Assembly: GCF_001757355.1 (NCBI RefSeq)
Contig: NZ_MINO01000020.1
Coordinates: forward strand, 1-62,605
Reading direction: 5' to 3'
Length of the DNA: 62,605 nt
From: Sphingobium phenoxybenzoativorans
GTDB lineage: Bacteria > Pseudomonadota > Alphaproteobacteria > Sphingomonadales > Sphingomonadaceae
The position numbers were made by a program, and so were the translations under genes. Positions 54,892-62,605 of this stretch are shown here, piece by piece. Every line of letters starts with the position of its first letter. The first letter of the stretch is position 1. The notes below the pieces were generated by a model. It had not been told where the DNA came from. It searched no databases and saw only the letters and a list, made by a program, of their open reading frames with translations.

Positions 54892-57800
54892 GTGTCCATC
54901 AATATGTTCAGAGGCTTTGGCTCTATCCGCAGGGCCGTCCGTGCGGCCCTGGGACTTGCGCCTGTTGTGGCCATGGCGGTCAGCACGCAGCCCGTTTATG
55001 CCGCACCGCCCGCCAACAACATCGTAAGCGCCTGCTCCGGCGTGAGCCTGCCGCGCTCGGTGGTCACCGACATTATGAGCCCGGTCATTACCGGCGTCGC
55101 AACGCCGACGGAGGCCAGCGTCAACAGTCTGTTGGGCGTAGTCGATGGGCTGATCCTTGGCCCCCTTCTGGGCGTCCCGACGCTCAACATCAACGCTACC
55201 GGCCTTTTGAACAACGCCGCCGCCGGCCAGCCAATCACGCTTCAGGCGATCAGCAATTCCGGCACGGTGATCGGACCCAGCGATCCCTGCTACTCGCAGG
55301 CCACGGGGTTCACCCTGGCCACGCCAGCCGGTATTGCGGTTGGCGGCAATCAGATTACCGGACTTGGCAGCGGTACGGCCGCCACGAGCGGTGAACTCAA
55401 CTCCATCGCCTTCGGCAATGGCGCGATCACCAACGCCAGCGCGCTGGGGTCAATCGCGTTCGGCACCAATGCGCAGGTCGGGGCCAATGCGGTCGGCGGT
55501 CTGGCGCTCGGCCGCAATACGCAGGTCACGGCTGCGGGCAGCGTCGCCCTGGGCGACGGATCAATCGCCAGCCGCGGCGCGCTGACCAATTACAGCGCGA
55601 CGGGTCTTTCCGCGCTCCAGTCCTCCGCGGGCGAAGTGTCCGTCGGCGTCGCGGGCAGCGCGCGCCAGATCACCAATGTCGCGGCAGGCTCCAGCGCGAC
55701 CGACGCAGTGAATGTCGCCCAATTGCAGGGCGTCGCAGGCTCCGTGACGGCCCTCGACACTGTGGCGATCAAATATAATGACGGAACGCGGGCGACAGCG
55801 ACGCTTGGCGGGGCTGGCGGCACGACCATCGCCAATCTGCGCGCGGGGGCGGTGAGCGCTTCCTCAACGGAAGCGGTGAATGGCAGCCAGTTGTTCGCCA
55901 CCAATAGCAATGTGACGGCGAATGGCACCGCCATCAACACCTTGCGCAACGATGTCAGCAATGCCGCGATCGGCGCGCTGCGCTATGCCAATGCCGGTAC
56001 GCCCACCACGCCCAATGGCGGCACGCCCAGCCAGGACGTGACGCTGGTCGGCGGCGCGGCGGGGGCGGTGAAACTGCACAATGTGGCCGATGGCGCAATC
56101 GCCGCCGGTTCGACCGATGCGGTTAATGGCGGTCAGATATTTAACCTGAGCGGCCAGATAAATCTGCTCGCCGACCTGGGCGTGCAATATGACGACAGCA
56201 GCAAGGCGCAGGTCACGCTTGGCGGGGCAGGCGTGGGTGCCCCTGCCGTCACCATCGCCAATGTGAAGGCGGGCGCACTTGGTTCGGCATCGACGGAGGC
56301 AGTGAACGGCAGTCAGCTATTCGCGACTAACAGCAACGTCACGACCAACGCCAATGCCATAACGAATCTGCGCAACCAGACGCTGAATGGCGCGATCGGC
56401 ACGGTGCAGTTTTCCAGCAGTGCGCTGCCCACGATTCCCAATGGCGGCGTGCCCAGCCAGGATATGACCCTGGTGGGCGGCGCGGCTAGCGCAGTGAAGC
56501 TTCACAATGTCGCCAATGGCGCAGTGTCGGCCGGGTCCACCGACGCAGTGAATGGGGGGCAGCTTTTCGCCGTGGCGGGTCAGGTCGATCTGCTGAGCGG
56601 TCTGGCGGTGCAATATGACGATGGCACGCAGACGCAGGTGACGCTGGGTTCAGCCGGAACGCTGGTCAGGATATCCAACGTCGCCAATGGCGCGCTCAAT
56701 GCGGGGTCCACAGAGGCCGTGAACGGTGCGCAGCTTTTCGCGACCAATCAGGCGATGTCCAACCTGTCGGTGGGCATCAACAATGGCTCGGTCGGCCCTG
56801 TGCGCTATTCCAATAATGGAACGCCGACAACGCCCAATGGCGGCACGATCACCAATGATGTGACCATGGTCGGCGGAGCGCCGGGCGCGGTGCGGATCCA
56901 TAATGTCGCAGATGGCAGTGTCGCCGCCGGATCGACCGATGGCGTCAATGGCGGGCAACTCTACACGCTGCAGACCAGCGTCACCGCGCTTGGCGGCCTT
57001 TCGGTCCAATATGTGGATGGGTCCAAGACCAGCATCGCCCTGGGCAACGCCGGAACGCCAGTCAGCATCACCAATGTTGCAAATGGCACGGTCGGCGCAG
57101 GGTCCACCGATGCGGTCAATGGCGGGCAATTATTCACGACGAACCAGAATGTGACTAACAACTCCACTCAAATCACCAATCTGGCGAATAATGTCAGCAA
57201 TGGCGCGGTGGGGCTTCTCCGCTATTCCAACACGGGTACGCCGACGACGCCCAATGGCGGCACGGCGACCAATGATGTCACCATCGTCGGTGGCGCGCCC
57301 GGTGCGGTGCGCCTGCACAATGTCGCGAGCGGCAATGTGGCGGCGGGATCGACCGACGCAGTGAATGGCGGGCAGTTGTTTGCGCTTCAGGGCAATATCA
57401 ACGCTCTCGACGGATTGGCGGTCCAGTATGACGACAGCAGCCAGACGCAGGTGACGCTGGGCAGCGCCGGTACGCCGGTTGTCGTTTCGAATGTTGCAAA
57501 TGGCGCGGTCAACGCCAGCTCCACCGACGCAGTGAACGGCGCGCAGCTTTTCGCGACCAACCAGAATGTGACGACCAACGCAACGGCGATATCCAACCTT
57601 TCGACCAGCGTGAATAATGGCTCGGTCGGGCTGTTGCGTTATTCGAACACAGGGACCCCGACCGTTCCCAATGGCGGCATCGCCACCAATGACGTGACGA
57701 TAGTCGGCGGAGCGCCGGGCGCGGTGCGCCTGCATAATGTCGCGGATGGTTCGGTTGCCGCCGGGTCTACCGACGGCGTCAATGGCGGCCAGTTGTTCAT

Positions 57801-60558
57801 GCTGCAGAACAGCATCGCATCGATCGGCGGCCTTTCGGTCCAGTATGACGATGGCACCAAGTCCCGCGTCACGCTGGGCGGCGTGGGCGCTCCTGCCGTC
57901 ACCATCGCCAATGTGGGCAATGGCGCAGTGAACGCCGCATCCAGCGAGGCGATTAACGGCAGCCAATTGTTCGCGACCAGCCAGACGCTGAACACAGCGA
58001 TCAACGCCGGCAACGCCTTCTCCCTCGCACTGTCCAACAGCGTATCCAATGGCGGCATCGGGCCGGTGCAATATTCCAGCGCCCTTACGCCCGCAGTACC
58101 CAATGGCGGGATCCGTTCGCAGAATCTGACACTGGTCGGCAGCGCCGCCGGGCCGGTCGGCCTGCATAATGTCGCCAATGGCCTGATCTGCAACTGCTCG
58201 ACGGACGCGGTGAATGGCGGCCAGTTGTTCGGCGTCGCCAACAGCGTCGCGTCGATCCTCGGCTATACCTACAATCCGGTAACCAACAGCTTTTCGGGCA
58301 ATTTCACCTTCGGCTCCGACCAATATGCCGATGTCCAGAATGTCTTTACCGCGATCTATGACCAGATGACGGCTGGCGGATCGACCAGCAACACGGCGTC
58401 GAAATATTTTCACACCACGTCCCTGCTGGCGGACAGCACGGCGTCGGGTGCTGATTCGACCGCCATTGGTCCCAATGCCATGGCGAGCGGGGAGGCCGCA
58501 ATCGCCACGGGCCGCGATGCGGTAGCCGCAGGCGATGGTTCCGTCGCCATCGGCAATGGCGCGACTGCGCAGAACGGCAAGGCGGTCTCCATCGGCTTTG
58601 CGAACGTCGCTTCGGGCGACGGCGCGGTGGCCATCGGCGACCCGAACATGGCGACGGGTGAGGGCGCAATTGCTATGGGCAAGGACAACATCGCCAACGG
58701 TGATGGCACCATCGCGCTGGGCAACACCAATAGCGCCACTGGCCTGGGTTCGGCCGCGATCGGCTATTTCAACACCACGAACGGCCTTGCTTCGGTCGCC
58801 ATCGGTAACGAGAATATAGCAACAGGCGATACCGCCTTTGCTGTGGGCCACCGCAACCAGGCGATAGGCGATGGCGCCCTTGCCATCGGTAACGAGAATA
58901 TGGCGCTTGGCGATGGGTCGCTGGCCATCGGCCGCAGCGTCTGGAACAGCGCCGCGGATACGATTGCGATGGGCAATGATACGCAGGTCACGAATATCGA
59001 CTCGATCGCCCTCGGCAATCGATCGGTGGTGAGCGGGGAAAGCGCTACGGCGGTCGGCAACGACACCACAGCGCAGGGCCTGTCCAGTTCCGCTTTCGGC
59101 GACCGGGCTACGGCGACCGGGGATTATTCCACGGCGCTCGGCAGCTCCTCAATTGCGAATGCGAGATATGCTCTGGCAGTGGGGCAGGGCGCCGTAGCCA
59201 CTGGCTCAGGCAGCATCTCCATGGGCAATTTCTCTCAGGCGCTCGCTTATGGCGGCACGGCCCTGGGAACGGGCGCCACGGTCATTCACGAGGACAGCAC
59301 GGCGTTAGGCAATGCGGCCACCACGACCCGCGGCGCAGTATCGAACTACAGCGCATTCGGTCTGGCCAGCGCACAGAATTCTCTGGGTGAACTCGCGATC
59401 GCGCGGAATATCTCTTATCTCGACGATCGGACGGGCCTGATGACTACGATTGGCGAGCGCCAGATCACGGGTGTCGCCGCGGGCAGCATGGGAACCGATG
59501 CAGTCAATGTCAGCCAGCTTCGCGGCGTGTCCTCGAACCTCGGCGCAGCTATTGCGTCCAGCATTGGCGGGGGCATGACCTACAACACATCGACCGGCCA
59601 GCTTACCATGCCCAGCTTCGTCCTGAACGGCGCGACCTACACCAATGTCGGTGATGCCCTTGCGGCTATTTCCAGCGGCTCAGGCGGTTCGGGCGGTAGC
59701 GGCGGCGGGAACTCGCCGGTCTACGATAATAGCGCACAGACCAGCATCACCCTGAATTTGGGTGGCACGACCATTCACAATGTGGCTGCGGGCGCGGTCA
59801 ATTCGACATCGACCGATGCCGTGAATGGCAGCCAGCTTGCCTCCACCAACCAGGATGTCACGAACCTGTCGAACCAGGTCGACAATGGATCGGTCGGCAC
59901 TGTGCAATATTCCAGCGCCGCGGCCCCCTCCACGCCCAATGGCGGCACCAAGACGAATGATGTCACGCTGGTCGGCGCGCAGCAGGCGCCGGTCGGCCTG
60001 CACAATGTCGCCGCCGGACGGGTCGCCGCCGGGTCGACGGACGCAGTGAACGGCGATCAACTGGCCGCGACCAATGACGCGGTGTCGCTGGCGCAGGCGG
60101 CCGCCAGCCGCGCGGTCCAGTATGACGGCAACGACCAGACGTCAGTCACTTTGGGGTCTGGCGATACACCGGTCGCTCTCCACAATATCGCGCCGGGCGT
60201 GTCGGCGACCGACGCAGTGAACGTCGCCCAGCTCGATGCGGGCATGAGTGGCGCGATCAGTCAGGCCAACGCCTATACCGATGCTCGGATCGCGGCGCTG
60301 AGCTTCGACCTGCGCAAGATCAGCCGGGACGCCAATGCCGGTACGGCGGGTGCGCTGGCGGTTGCGGGCCTGCCCCAGACGATGGAGACCGGGCGCGGCA
60401 TGCTGGCGATGGCGGCAGGCACTTTCCAGGGGCAGCACGCCATGGCGATCGGCTTTTCCAAGGCGTCCGATAATGGCCGGACAGTGGTGAAGGCGGGCGC
60501 GACATATAATAGCCGCGGCCAGGTGGGCGCGAATGTCGGCAGCGGCTGGCAACTCTGA
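54892..60558 (+). CDS. YadA-like trimeric autotransporter adhesin
   Basis: The 1888-residue protein would form a trimer on the cell surface and mediate adhesion or aggregation. A GTG start follows GAGGAA by seven bases. A signal peptide ends near QPVYAAP. A first head-like segment with GSIAFGTNAQVG lies near residues 150-230. A stalk made of six degenerate repeats of about 138 residues with DAVNGGQLF and AVNGSQLFATN motifs spans about residues 260-1125. A second, long YadA head follows, in which every 14 to 16 residues show AIGxxxxAxGxxAVA-type turns (about 1165-1485). A second stalk and a C-terminal YadA anchor barrel with AMAAGTFQGQHAMAIGF end at W and L. No domain is broken. Confidence 0.93.
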   Translation: MSINMFRGFGSIRRAVRAALGLAPVVAMAVSTQPVYAAPPANNIVSACSGVSLPRSVVTDIMSPVITGVATPTEASVNSLLGVVDGLILGPLLGVPTLNINATGLLNNAAAGQPITLQAISNSGTVIGPSDPCYSQATGFTLATPAGIAVGGNQITGLGSGTAATSGELNSIAFGNGAITNASALGSIAFGTNAQVGANAVGGLALGRNTQVTAAGSVALGDGSIASRGALTNYSATGLSALQSSAGEVSVGVAGSARQITNVAAGSSATDAVNVAQLQGVAGSVTALDTVAIKYNDGTRATATLGGAGGTTIANLRAGAVSASSTEAVNGSQLFATNSNVTANGTAINTLRNDVSNAAIGALRYANAGTPTTPNGGTPSQDVTLVGGAAGAVKLHNVADGAIAAGSTDAVNGGQIFNLSGQINLLADLGVQYDDSSKAQVTLGGAGVGAPAVTIANVKAGALGSASTEAVNGSQLFATNSNVTTNANAITNLRNQTLNGAIGTVQFSSSALPTIPNGGVPSQDMTLVGGAASAVKLHNVANGAVSAGSTDAVNGGQLFAVAGQVDLLSGLAVQYDDGTQTQVTLGSAGTLVRISNVANGALNAGSTEAVNGAQLFATNQAMSNLSVGINNGSVGPVRYSNNGTPTTPNGGTITNDVTMVGGAPGAVRIHNVADGSVAAGSTDGVNGGQLYTLQTSVTALGGLSVQYVDGSKTSIALGNAGTPVSITNVANGTVGAGSTDAVNGGQLFTTNQNVTNNSTQITNLANNVSNGAVGLLRYSNTGTPTTPNGGTATNDVTIVGGAPGAVRLHNVASGNVAAGSTDAVNGGQLFALQGNINALDGLAVQYDDSSQTQVTLGSAGTPVVVSNVANGAVNASSTDAVNGAQLFATNQNVTTNATAISNLSTSVNNGSVGLLRYSNTGTPTVPNGGIATNDVTIVGGAPGAVRLHNVADGSVAAGSTDGVNGGQLFMLQNSIASIGGLSVQYDDGTKSRVTLGGVGAPAVTIANVGNGAVNAASSEAINGSQLFATSQTLNTAINAGNAFSLALSNSVSNGGIGPVQYSSALTPAVPNGGIRSQNLTLVGSAAGPVGLHNVANGLICNCSTDAVNGGQLFGVANSVASILGYTYNPVTNSFSGNFTFGSDQYADVQNVFTAIYDQMTAGGSTSNTASKYFHTTSLLADSTASGADSTAIGPNAMASGEAAIATGRDAVAAGDGSVAIGNGATAQNGKAVSIGFANVASGDGAVAIGDPNMATGEGAIAMGKDNIANGDGTIALGNTNSATGLGSAAIGYFNTTNGLASVAIGNENIATGDTAFAVGHRNQAIGDGALAIGNENMALGDGSLAIGRSVWNSAADTIAMGNDTQVTNIDSIALGNRSVVSGESATAVGNDTTAQGLSSSAFGDRATATGDYSTALGSSSIANARYALAVGQGAVATGSGSISMGNFSQALAYGGTALGTGATVIHEDSTALGNAATTTRGAVSNYSAFGLASAQNSLGELAIARNISYLDDRTGLMTTIGERQITGVAAGSMGTDAVNVSQLRGVSSNLGAAIASSIGGGMTYNTSTGQLTMPSFVLNGATYTNVGDALAAISSGSGGSGGSGGGNSPVYDNSAQTSITLNLGGTTIHNVAAGAVNSTSTDAVNGSQLASTNQDVTNLSNQVDNGSVGTVQYSSAAAPSTPNGGTKTNDVTLVGAQQAPVGLHNVAAGRVAAGSTDAVNGDQLAATNDAVSLAQAAASRAVQYDGNDQTSVTLGSGDTPVALHNIAPGVSATDAVNVAQLDAGMSGAISQANAYTDARIAALSFDLRKISRDANAGTAGALAVAGLPQTMETGRGMLAMAAGTFQGQHAMAIGFSKASDNGRTVVKAGATYNSRGQVGANVGSGWQL
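55960..58260 (+). repeat. Degenerate tandem repeats in the adhesin stalk
   Basis: A unit of about 400 to 430 bases, marked each time by the motif CCCAATGGCGG, recurs near 56010, 56433, 56833, 57245, 57667 and 58100. A seventh, isolated copy is near 59938. Each unit encodes one stalk module with the AVNGGQLF and TPNGG motifs. The near-equal spacing and high similarity suggest unequal recombination as the cause of copy number. Confidence 0.8.
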
Positions 60559-60613
60559 CCGCTGCGATCTTTTCCCCGGATAGGCGGCCCCCAAAAAAGA
60601 CTGGCCCCAAAAA

Positions 60614-60646
60614 GACCGGCCGGCGTGGGTCTATCGCCGGCCGGTC
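60614..60646 (-). terminator. Hairpin terminator downstream of the YczE-like gene
   Basis: Perfect 12-base arms GACCGGCCGGCG and CGCCGGCCGGTC surround a nine-base loop. The minus strand continues with TTTTTGGGG, a good T-run. It lies between the convergent adhesin and YczE-like genes and ends the latter. It may also stop the adhesin transcript. Confidence 0.75.
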
Positions 60647-60660
60647 AGGGGGAAAGAGGC

Positions 60661-61275
60661 TTAGCCTGCCGCGATCGGCCGGGGGGTGGGCGAACCCTTG
60701 TCCTTCACCACGAAGAAGGGCAGCGCATAATGCACGATCCAGCCAATGCTGATGGCGTAGAGGACCGTGCCGATCCCCACCGTTCCGCCAAGTGCCCAGC
60801 CGACCGATAGCACTGTCAGCTCAATGCCGGTTCGCACCAGCTTGATCGGCCAGCCCGTCTTGCGGCAGATGCCGGTCATCAGGCCATCGCGCGGTCCGGG
60901 GCCAAGCCCCGCGCCGATATAAGCGCCGCCCGCAATGCCGTTCAGCACGATGCCGAGCCCCAGCATCGCAAAGCGCGCGGGATAACCGGACGGGTCGGGC
61001 AGATAGGGCATGGAGACATCGACCGCTGTGCCGATCAGCAGGATGTTCAGCACCGTGCCTATCCCCGGCTTCTGCCGCATCGGGAGCCAGAGCAGCAAGA
61101 TGATCGCGCCCAGCACATTGACCGTCATGCCGAAGCTGAGGCCAAGACGCGGGGCAAGCCCCTGATGCAGCACGTCCCATGGATCTAGGCCCAGATTGGC
61201 GCGGATCATCATCGCCATGGAAAGGCCATAGAGCCAGAGGCCCCAGCTCAACTGAAACAGTCGGTATTTCATCAT
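60661..61275 (-). CDS. YczE/YitT-like integral membrane protein
   Basis: This roughly 204-residue polytopic protein has at least five hydrophobic segments, starting with WGLWLYGLSMAMMIRANLG. It carries the family motif GLGPGPRDGLMTG near residue 130. It resembles Bacillus YczE, a membrane protein of unknown transport function. YczE-like genes are often next to a MocR-type regulator, and one is divergent here. The ATG at 61275 (or the next codon) is a plausible start. Its expression is likely controlled by the neighbour. Confidence 0.82.
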   Translation of the reverse strand: MMKYRLFQLSWGLWLYGLSMAMMIRANLGLDPWDVLHQGLAPRLGLSFGMTVNVLGAIILLLWLPMRQKPGIGTVLNILLIGTAVDVSMPYLPDPSGYPARFAMLGLGIVLNGIAGGAYIGAGLGPGPRDGLMTGICRKTGWPIKLVRTGIELTVLSVGWALGGTVGIGTVLYAISIGWIVHYALPFFVVKDKGSPTPRPIAAG

Positions 61276-61292
61276 GAAACGTACCACTAAAG

Positions 61293-61316
61293 AAAAATGG
61301 CATCTTTAAAAATGGC
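61293..61316. promoter_or_regulatory. Direct repeat AAAAATGGC between divergent YczE and MocR genes
   Basis: AAAAATGGC occurs at 61293-61301 and 61308-61316, 15 bases apart from start to start, in the 60-base divergent intergenic region. MocR regulators such as PdxR and GabR are known to bind direct repeats, so this pair is a strong candidate operator for the neighbouring regulator. It overlaps the probable promoters of both genes. Confidence 0.6.
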
Positions 61317-61339
61317 CACTCATGATCTATTGGCCCTTT

Positions 61340-62605
61340 ATGGATATGCCCTCACTTGGTTCCGCTTCGCTCGTCCGCCAGCTTGGCCGATGGCGGGGCG
61401 AGGATAGCAGCGAAGCCGCCTACCGGCAGCTTGCGCGCGCGCTGCGTCTGCTGATCCTGGACGGGCGCATCGGCATTGGCGTGCGCCTGCCGGGTGAGCG
61501 GGAACTGGCGCAGGCGCTGGGCCTCAGCCGCACCACGCTTGCCGGGGCCTATAACCAGTTGCGCGATGACGGCTATCTTGTCAGCCGTCAGGGTTCAGGC
61601 AGCGTGACCCGCATCCCCGGCAGCCGCATGGCCCCGGCCGAGCCGGAGGAGGGCGGCGAGAGCAACAATATCCTCGACTGGACTTCCGCGGCGTTGCCTG
61701 CGCCGGAAAGCCTTTGGCACGCCTATGAGGACGCTCTGCACCAACTGCCCGCATGGCTGGGCGGCATGGGCTATGAGGCGCTTGGCATCCCCCGCCTTCG
61801 GCAAGCCATCGCCGACGACTATGCCCGGCGCGGCTGTCCGACGCGGCCGGAACAGATCATGGTGACCAGCGGCGCGCAGCATGGCTTTGCCCTGATCCAG
61901 CGCCTGCTCGCGGGGCCGGGCGACCGGCTGGTGGTCGATCATCCCACCTATCACAATGCGCTGACCGCCATTCGCCGCAGCAATTGCGTGCCGGTTCCCG
62001 TCGGCCTGCCCGGCGCGGGATGGGATATAGACGCCTTCAGCGCCGCCTTCCGCCAGACCGGGCCGCGCTTCGCCTATGTCATCGCCGATTTTCACAATCC
62101 GACCGGCCGCTGCATGGATGTCGCCGCGCGTCAGGCGCTGGTCGATATTGCGGAGCGCACGCGCACGCCGCTGGTGGTCGATGAGACGATGGCCGATATT
62201 TCGCTCGATCAGGATGCGCCACCCCCCGTGGCGGTGCACGATCGCGCCGGGACGAACGTCATCAGCCTGGGATCGGCCAGCAAACGATTCTGGGGCGGGT
62301 TGCGGATCGGCTGGATTCGCGCGGACGAGCAGATGATCGCGTCGCTTGGCCGTATCCGGGTGACGCTGGATCTGGCGACACCGGTCATGGAGCAACTGGC
62401 GACGGCTGCGCTGTTGCAATCAGACGCCGGGGCGCAGGAGCGGCGGGCCATGCTGATCACTCGGCGCGACCGCCTTGTCGCCCTGCTGGGCGCGCATCTG
62501 CCGCATTGGCATGTGCCGGTTCCGCCGGGGGGCATGTCGCTCTGGGTGGAAATGCCAAGGCCGGAGGCGTCCGCGCTGGCCGCAATGGCGCAAGGGGAGG
62601 GGGTG
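61340..62605 (+). CDS. MocR-type GntR/aminotransferase regulator, partial (C-terminus beyond right edge)
   Basis: The frame is open for 422 codons to the window edge. It has an N-terminal winged helix (AYRQLARALRLLILDG to TTLAGAYNQLRDDGYL, about residues 25-85) and a C-terminal type I aminotransferase domain with the PLP lysine in SLGSASKRFWGG and the aspartate in IADFHNPTG. This is the MocR architecture, which senses PLP or amino compounds. It is divergent from the YczE-like gene, a known pairing, and probably regulates it through the direct repeats between them. An in-frame ATG at 61322 is an alternative start. The missing end should be short, since these proteins are about 460 residues. 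Confidence 0.88.
   Translation, partial: MDMPSLGSASLVRQLGRWRGEDSSEAAYRQLARALRLLILDGRIGIGVRLPGERELAQALGLSRTTLAGAYNQLRDDGYLVSRQGSGSVTRIPGSRMAPAEPEEGGESNNILDWTSAALPAPESLWHAYEDALHQLPAWLGGMGYEALGIPRLRQAIADDYARRGCPTRPEQIMVTSGAQHGFALIQRLLAGPGDRLVVDHPTYHNALTAIRRSNCVPVPVGLPGAGWDIDAFSAAFRQTGPRFAYVIADFHNPTGRCMDVAARQALVDIAERTRTPLVVDETMADISLDQDAPPPVAVHDRAGTNVISLGSASKRFWGGLRIGWIRADEQMIASLGRIRVTLDLATPVMEQLATAALLQSDAGAQERRAMLITRRDRLVALLGAHLPHWHVPVPPGGMSLWVEMPRPEASALAAMAQGEGV

Noticed and set aside
54812..55027. 71-codon frame upstream of and overlapping the adhesin start
   Set aside because: It overlaps the signal-peptide region in another frame and shows no domain; the adhesin GTG has the better ribosome site.
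55960..58260. Regular repeats that might suggest a CRISPR array
   Set aside because: The units are about 415 bases, in frame, and encode stalk modules of the adhesin; no short identical repeats with unique spacers.
57130..58851. 573-codon minus-strand open frame
   Set aside because: Shadow of the adhesin repeats.

Overview
The window looks like a chromosomal segment of an alphaproteobacterium of the sphingomonad group (Sphingobium/Sphingomonas-like). It is GC-rich. It has two large TonB-dependent receptors beside ring-cleavage genes, UrcA, DUF4169, DUF427 and RcnB-family proteins, and an encoded-CCA tRNA-Leu used as an integration site. The taxonomic call is inference from gene content; no ribosomal RNA is present.

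Bases 1 to about 9935 are the right end of an integrated mobile element. It contains a strawberry-notch-like methyltransferase/helicase (running off the left edge), a zinc-finger/Toprim primase-like protein, a lytic transglycosylase, a membrane-anchored thermonuclease-like protein, a large stand-alone SF2 helicase with a possible C-terminal nuclease centre (a candidate anti-phage cargo gene), and a P4-type tyrosine integrase. The integrase lies against the 3' end of tRNA-Leu(CAG). The other attachment site lies outside the window.

Bases 10166 to 19482 are ordinary core genes: a complex I NDUFA9-like NAD(P)-binding protein, undecaprenyl-diphosphatase, and glutamate synthase. The glutamate synthase order is unusual, gltD then a DUF2059 gene then gltB.

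Bases 19813 to 41905 form a catabolic region for an unidentified, probably aromatic, substrate. A plus-strand run holds a TonB receptor, two VOC proteins, a dienelactone hydrolase, a metallo-hydrolase and an aldehyde dehydrogenase. Minus-strand genes follow: an MFS transporter; an SDR, secreted metallo-hydrolase, VOC and epoxide hydrolase run; and a tight set of Rieske oxygenase, C-C hydrolase, MhpB-like extradiol dioxygenase and BphC-like extradiol dioxygenase. A second TonB receptor, an FAH-family enzyme, another VOC protein and a [2Fe-2S] ferredoxin close the region. A divergent GntR/FCD regulator sits inside it. A 12-bp near-palindrome is shared between the regulator/SDR intergenic region and the Rieske promoter region, which suggests a small regulon. 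No oxygenase reductase is visible in the window.

Bases 42025 to 54248 are mostly small conserved genes: two RcnB paralogues, DUF427, a prolyl-4-hydroxylase-like dioxygenase, a lone [2Fe-2S] molybdo-enzyme subunit, DUF4169, a PilZ-like protein, a class I amidotransferase, GH92 alpha-mannosidase, UrcA, an apparently interrupted hypothetical gene, a small membrane protein and aconitase. Bases 54892 to 60558 encode a 1888-residue YadA-like trimeric autotransporter behind an AT-rich leader with direct repeats. The right end holds a divergent YczE-like membrane protein and MocR-type regulator pair (the regulator runs off the right edge), with a direct repeat between them.
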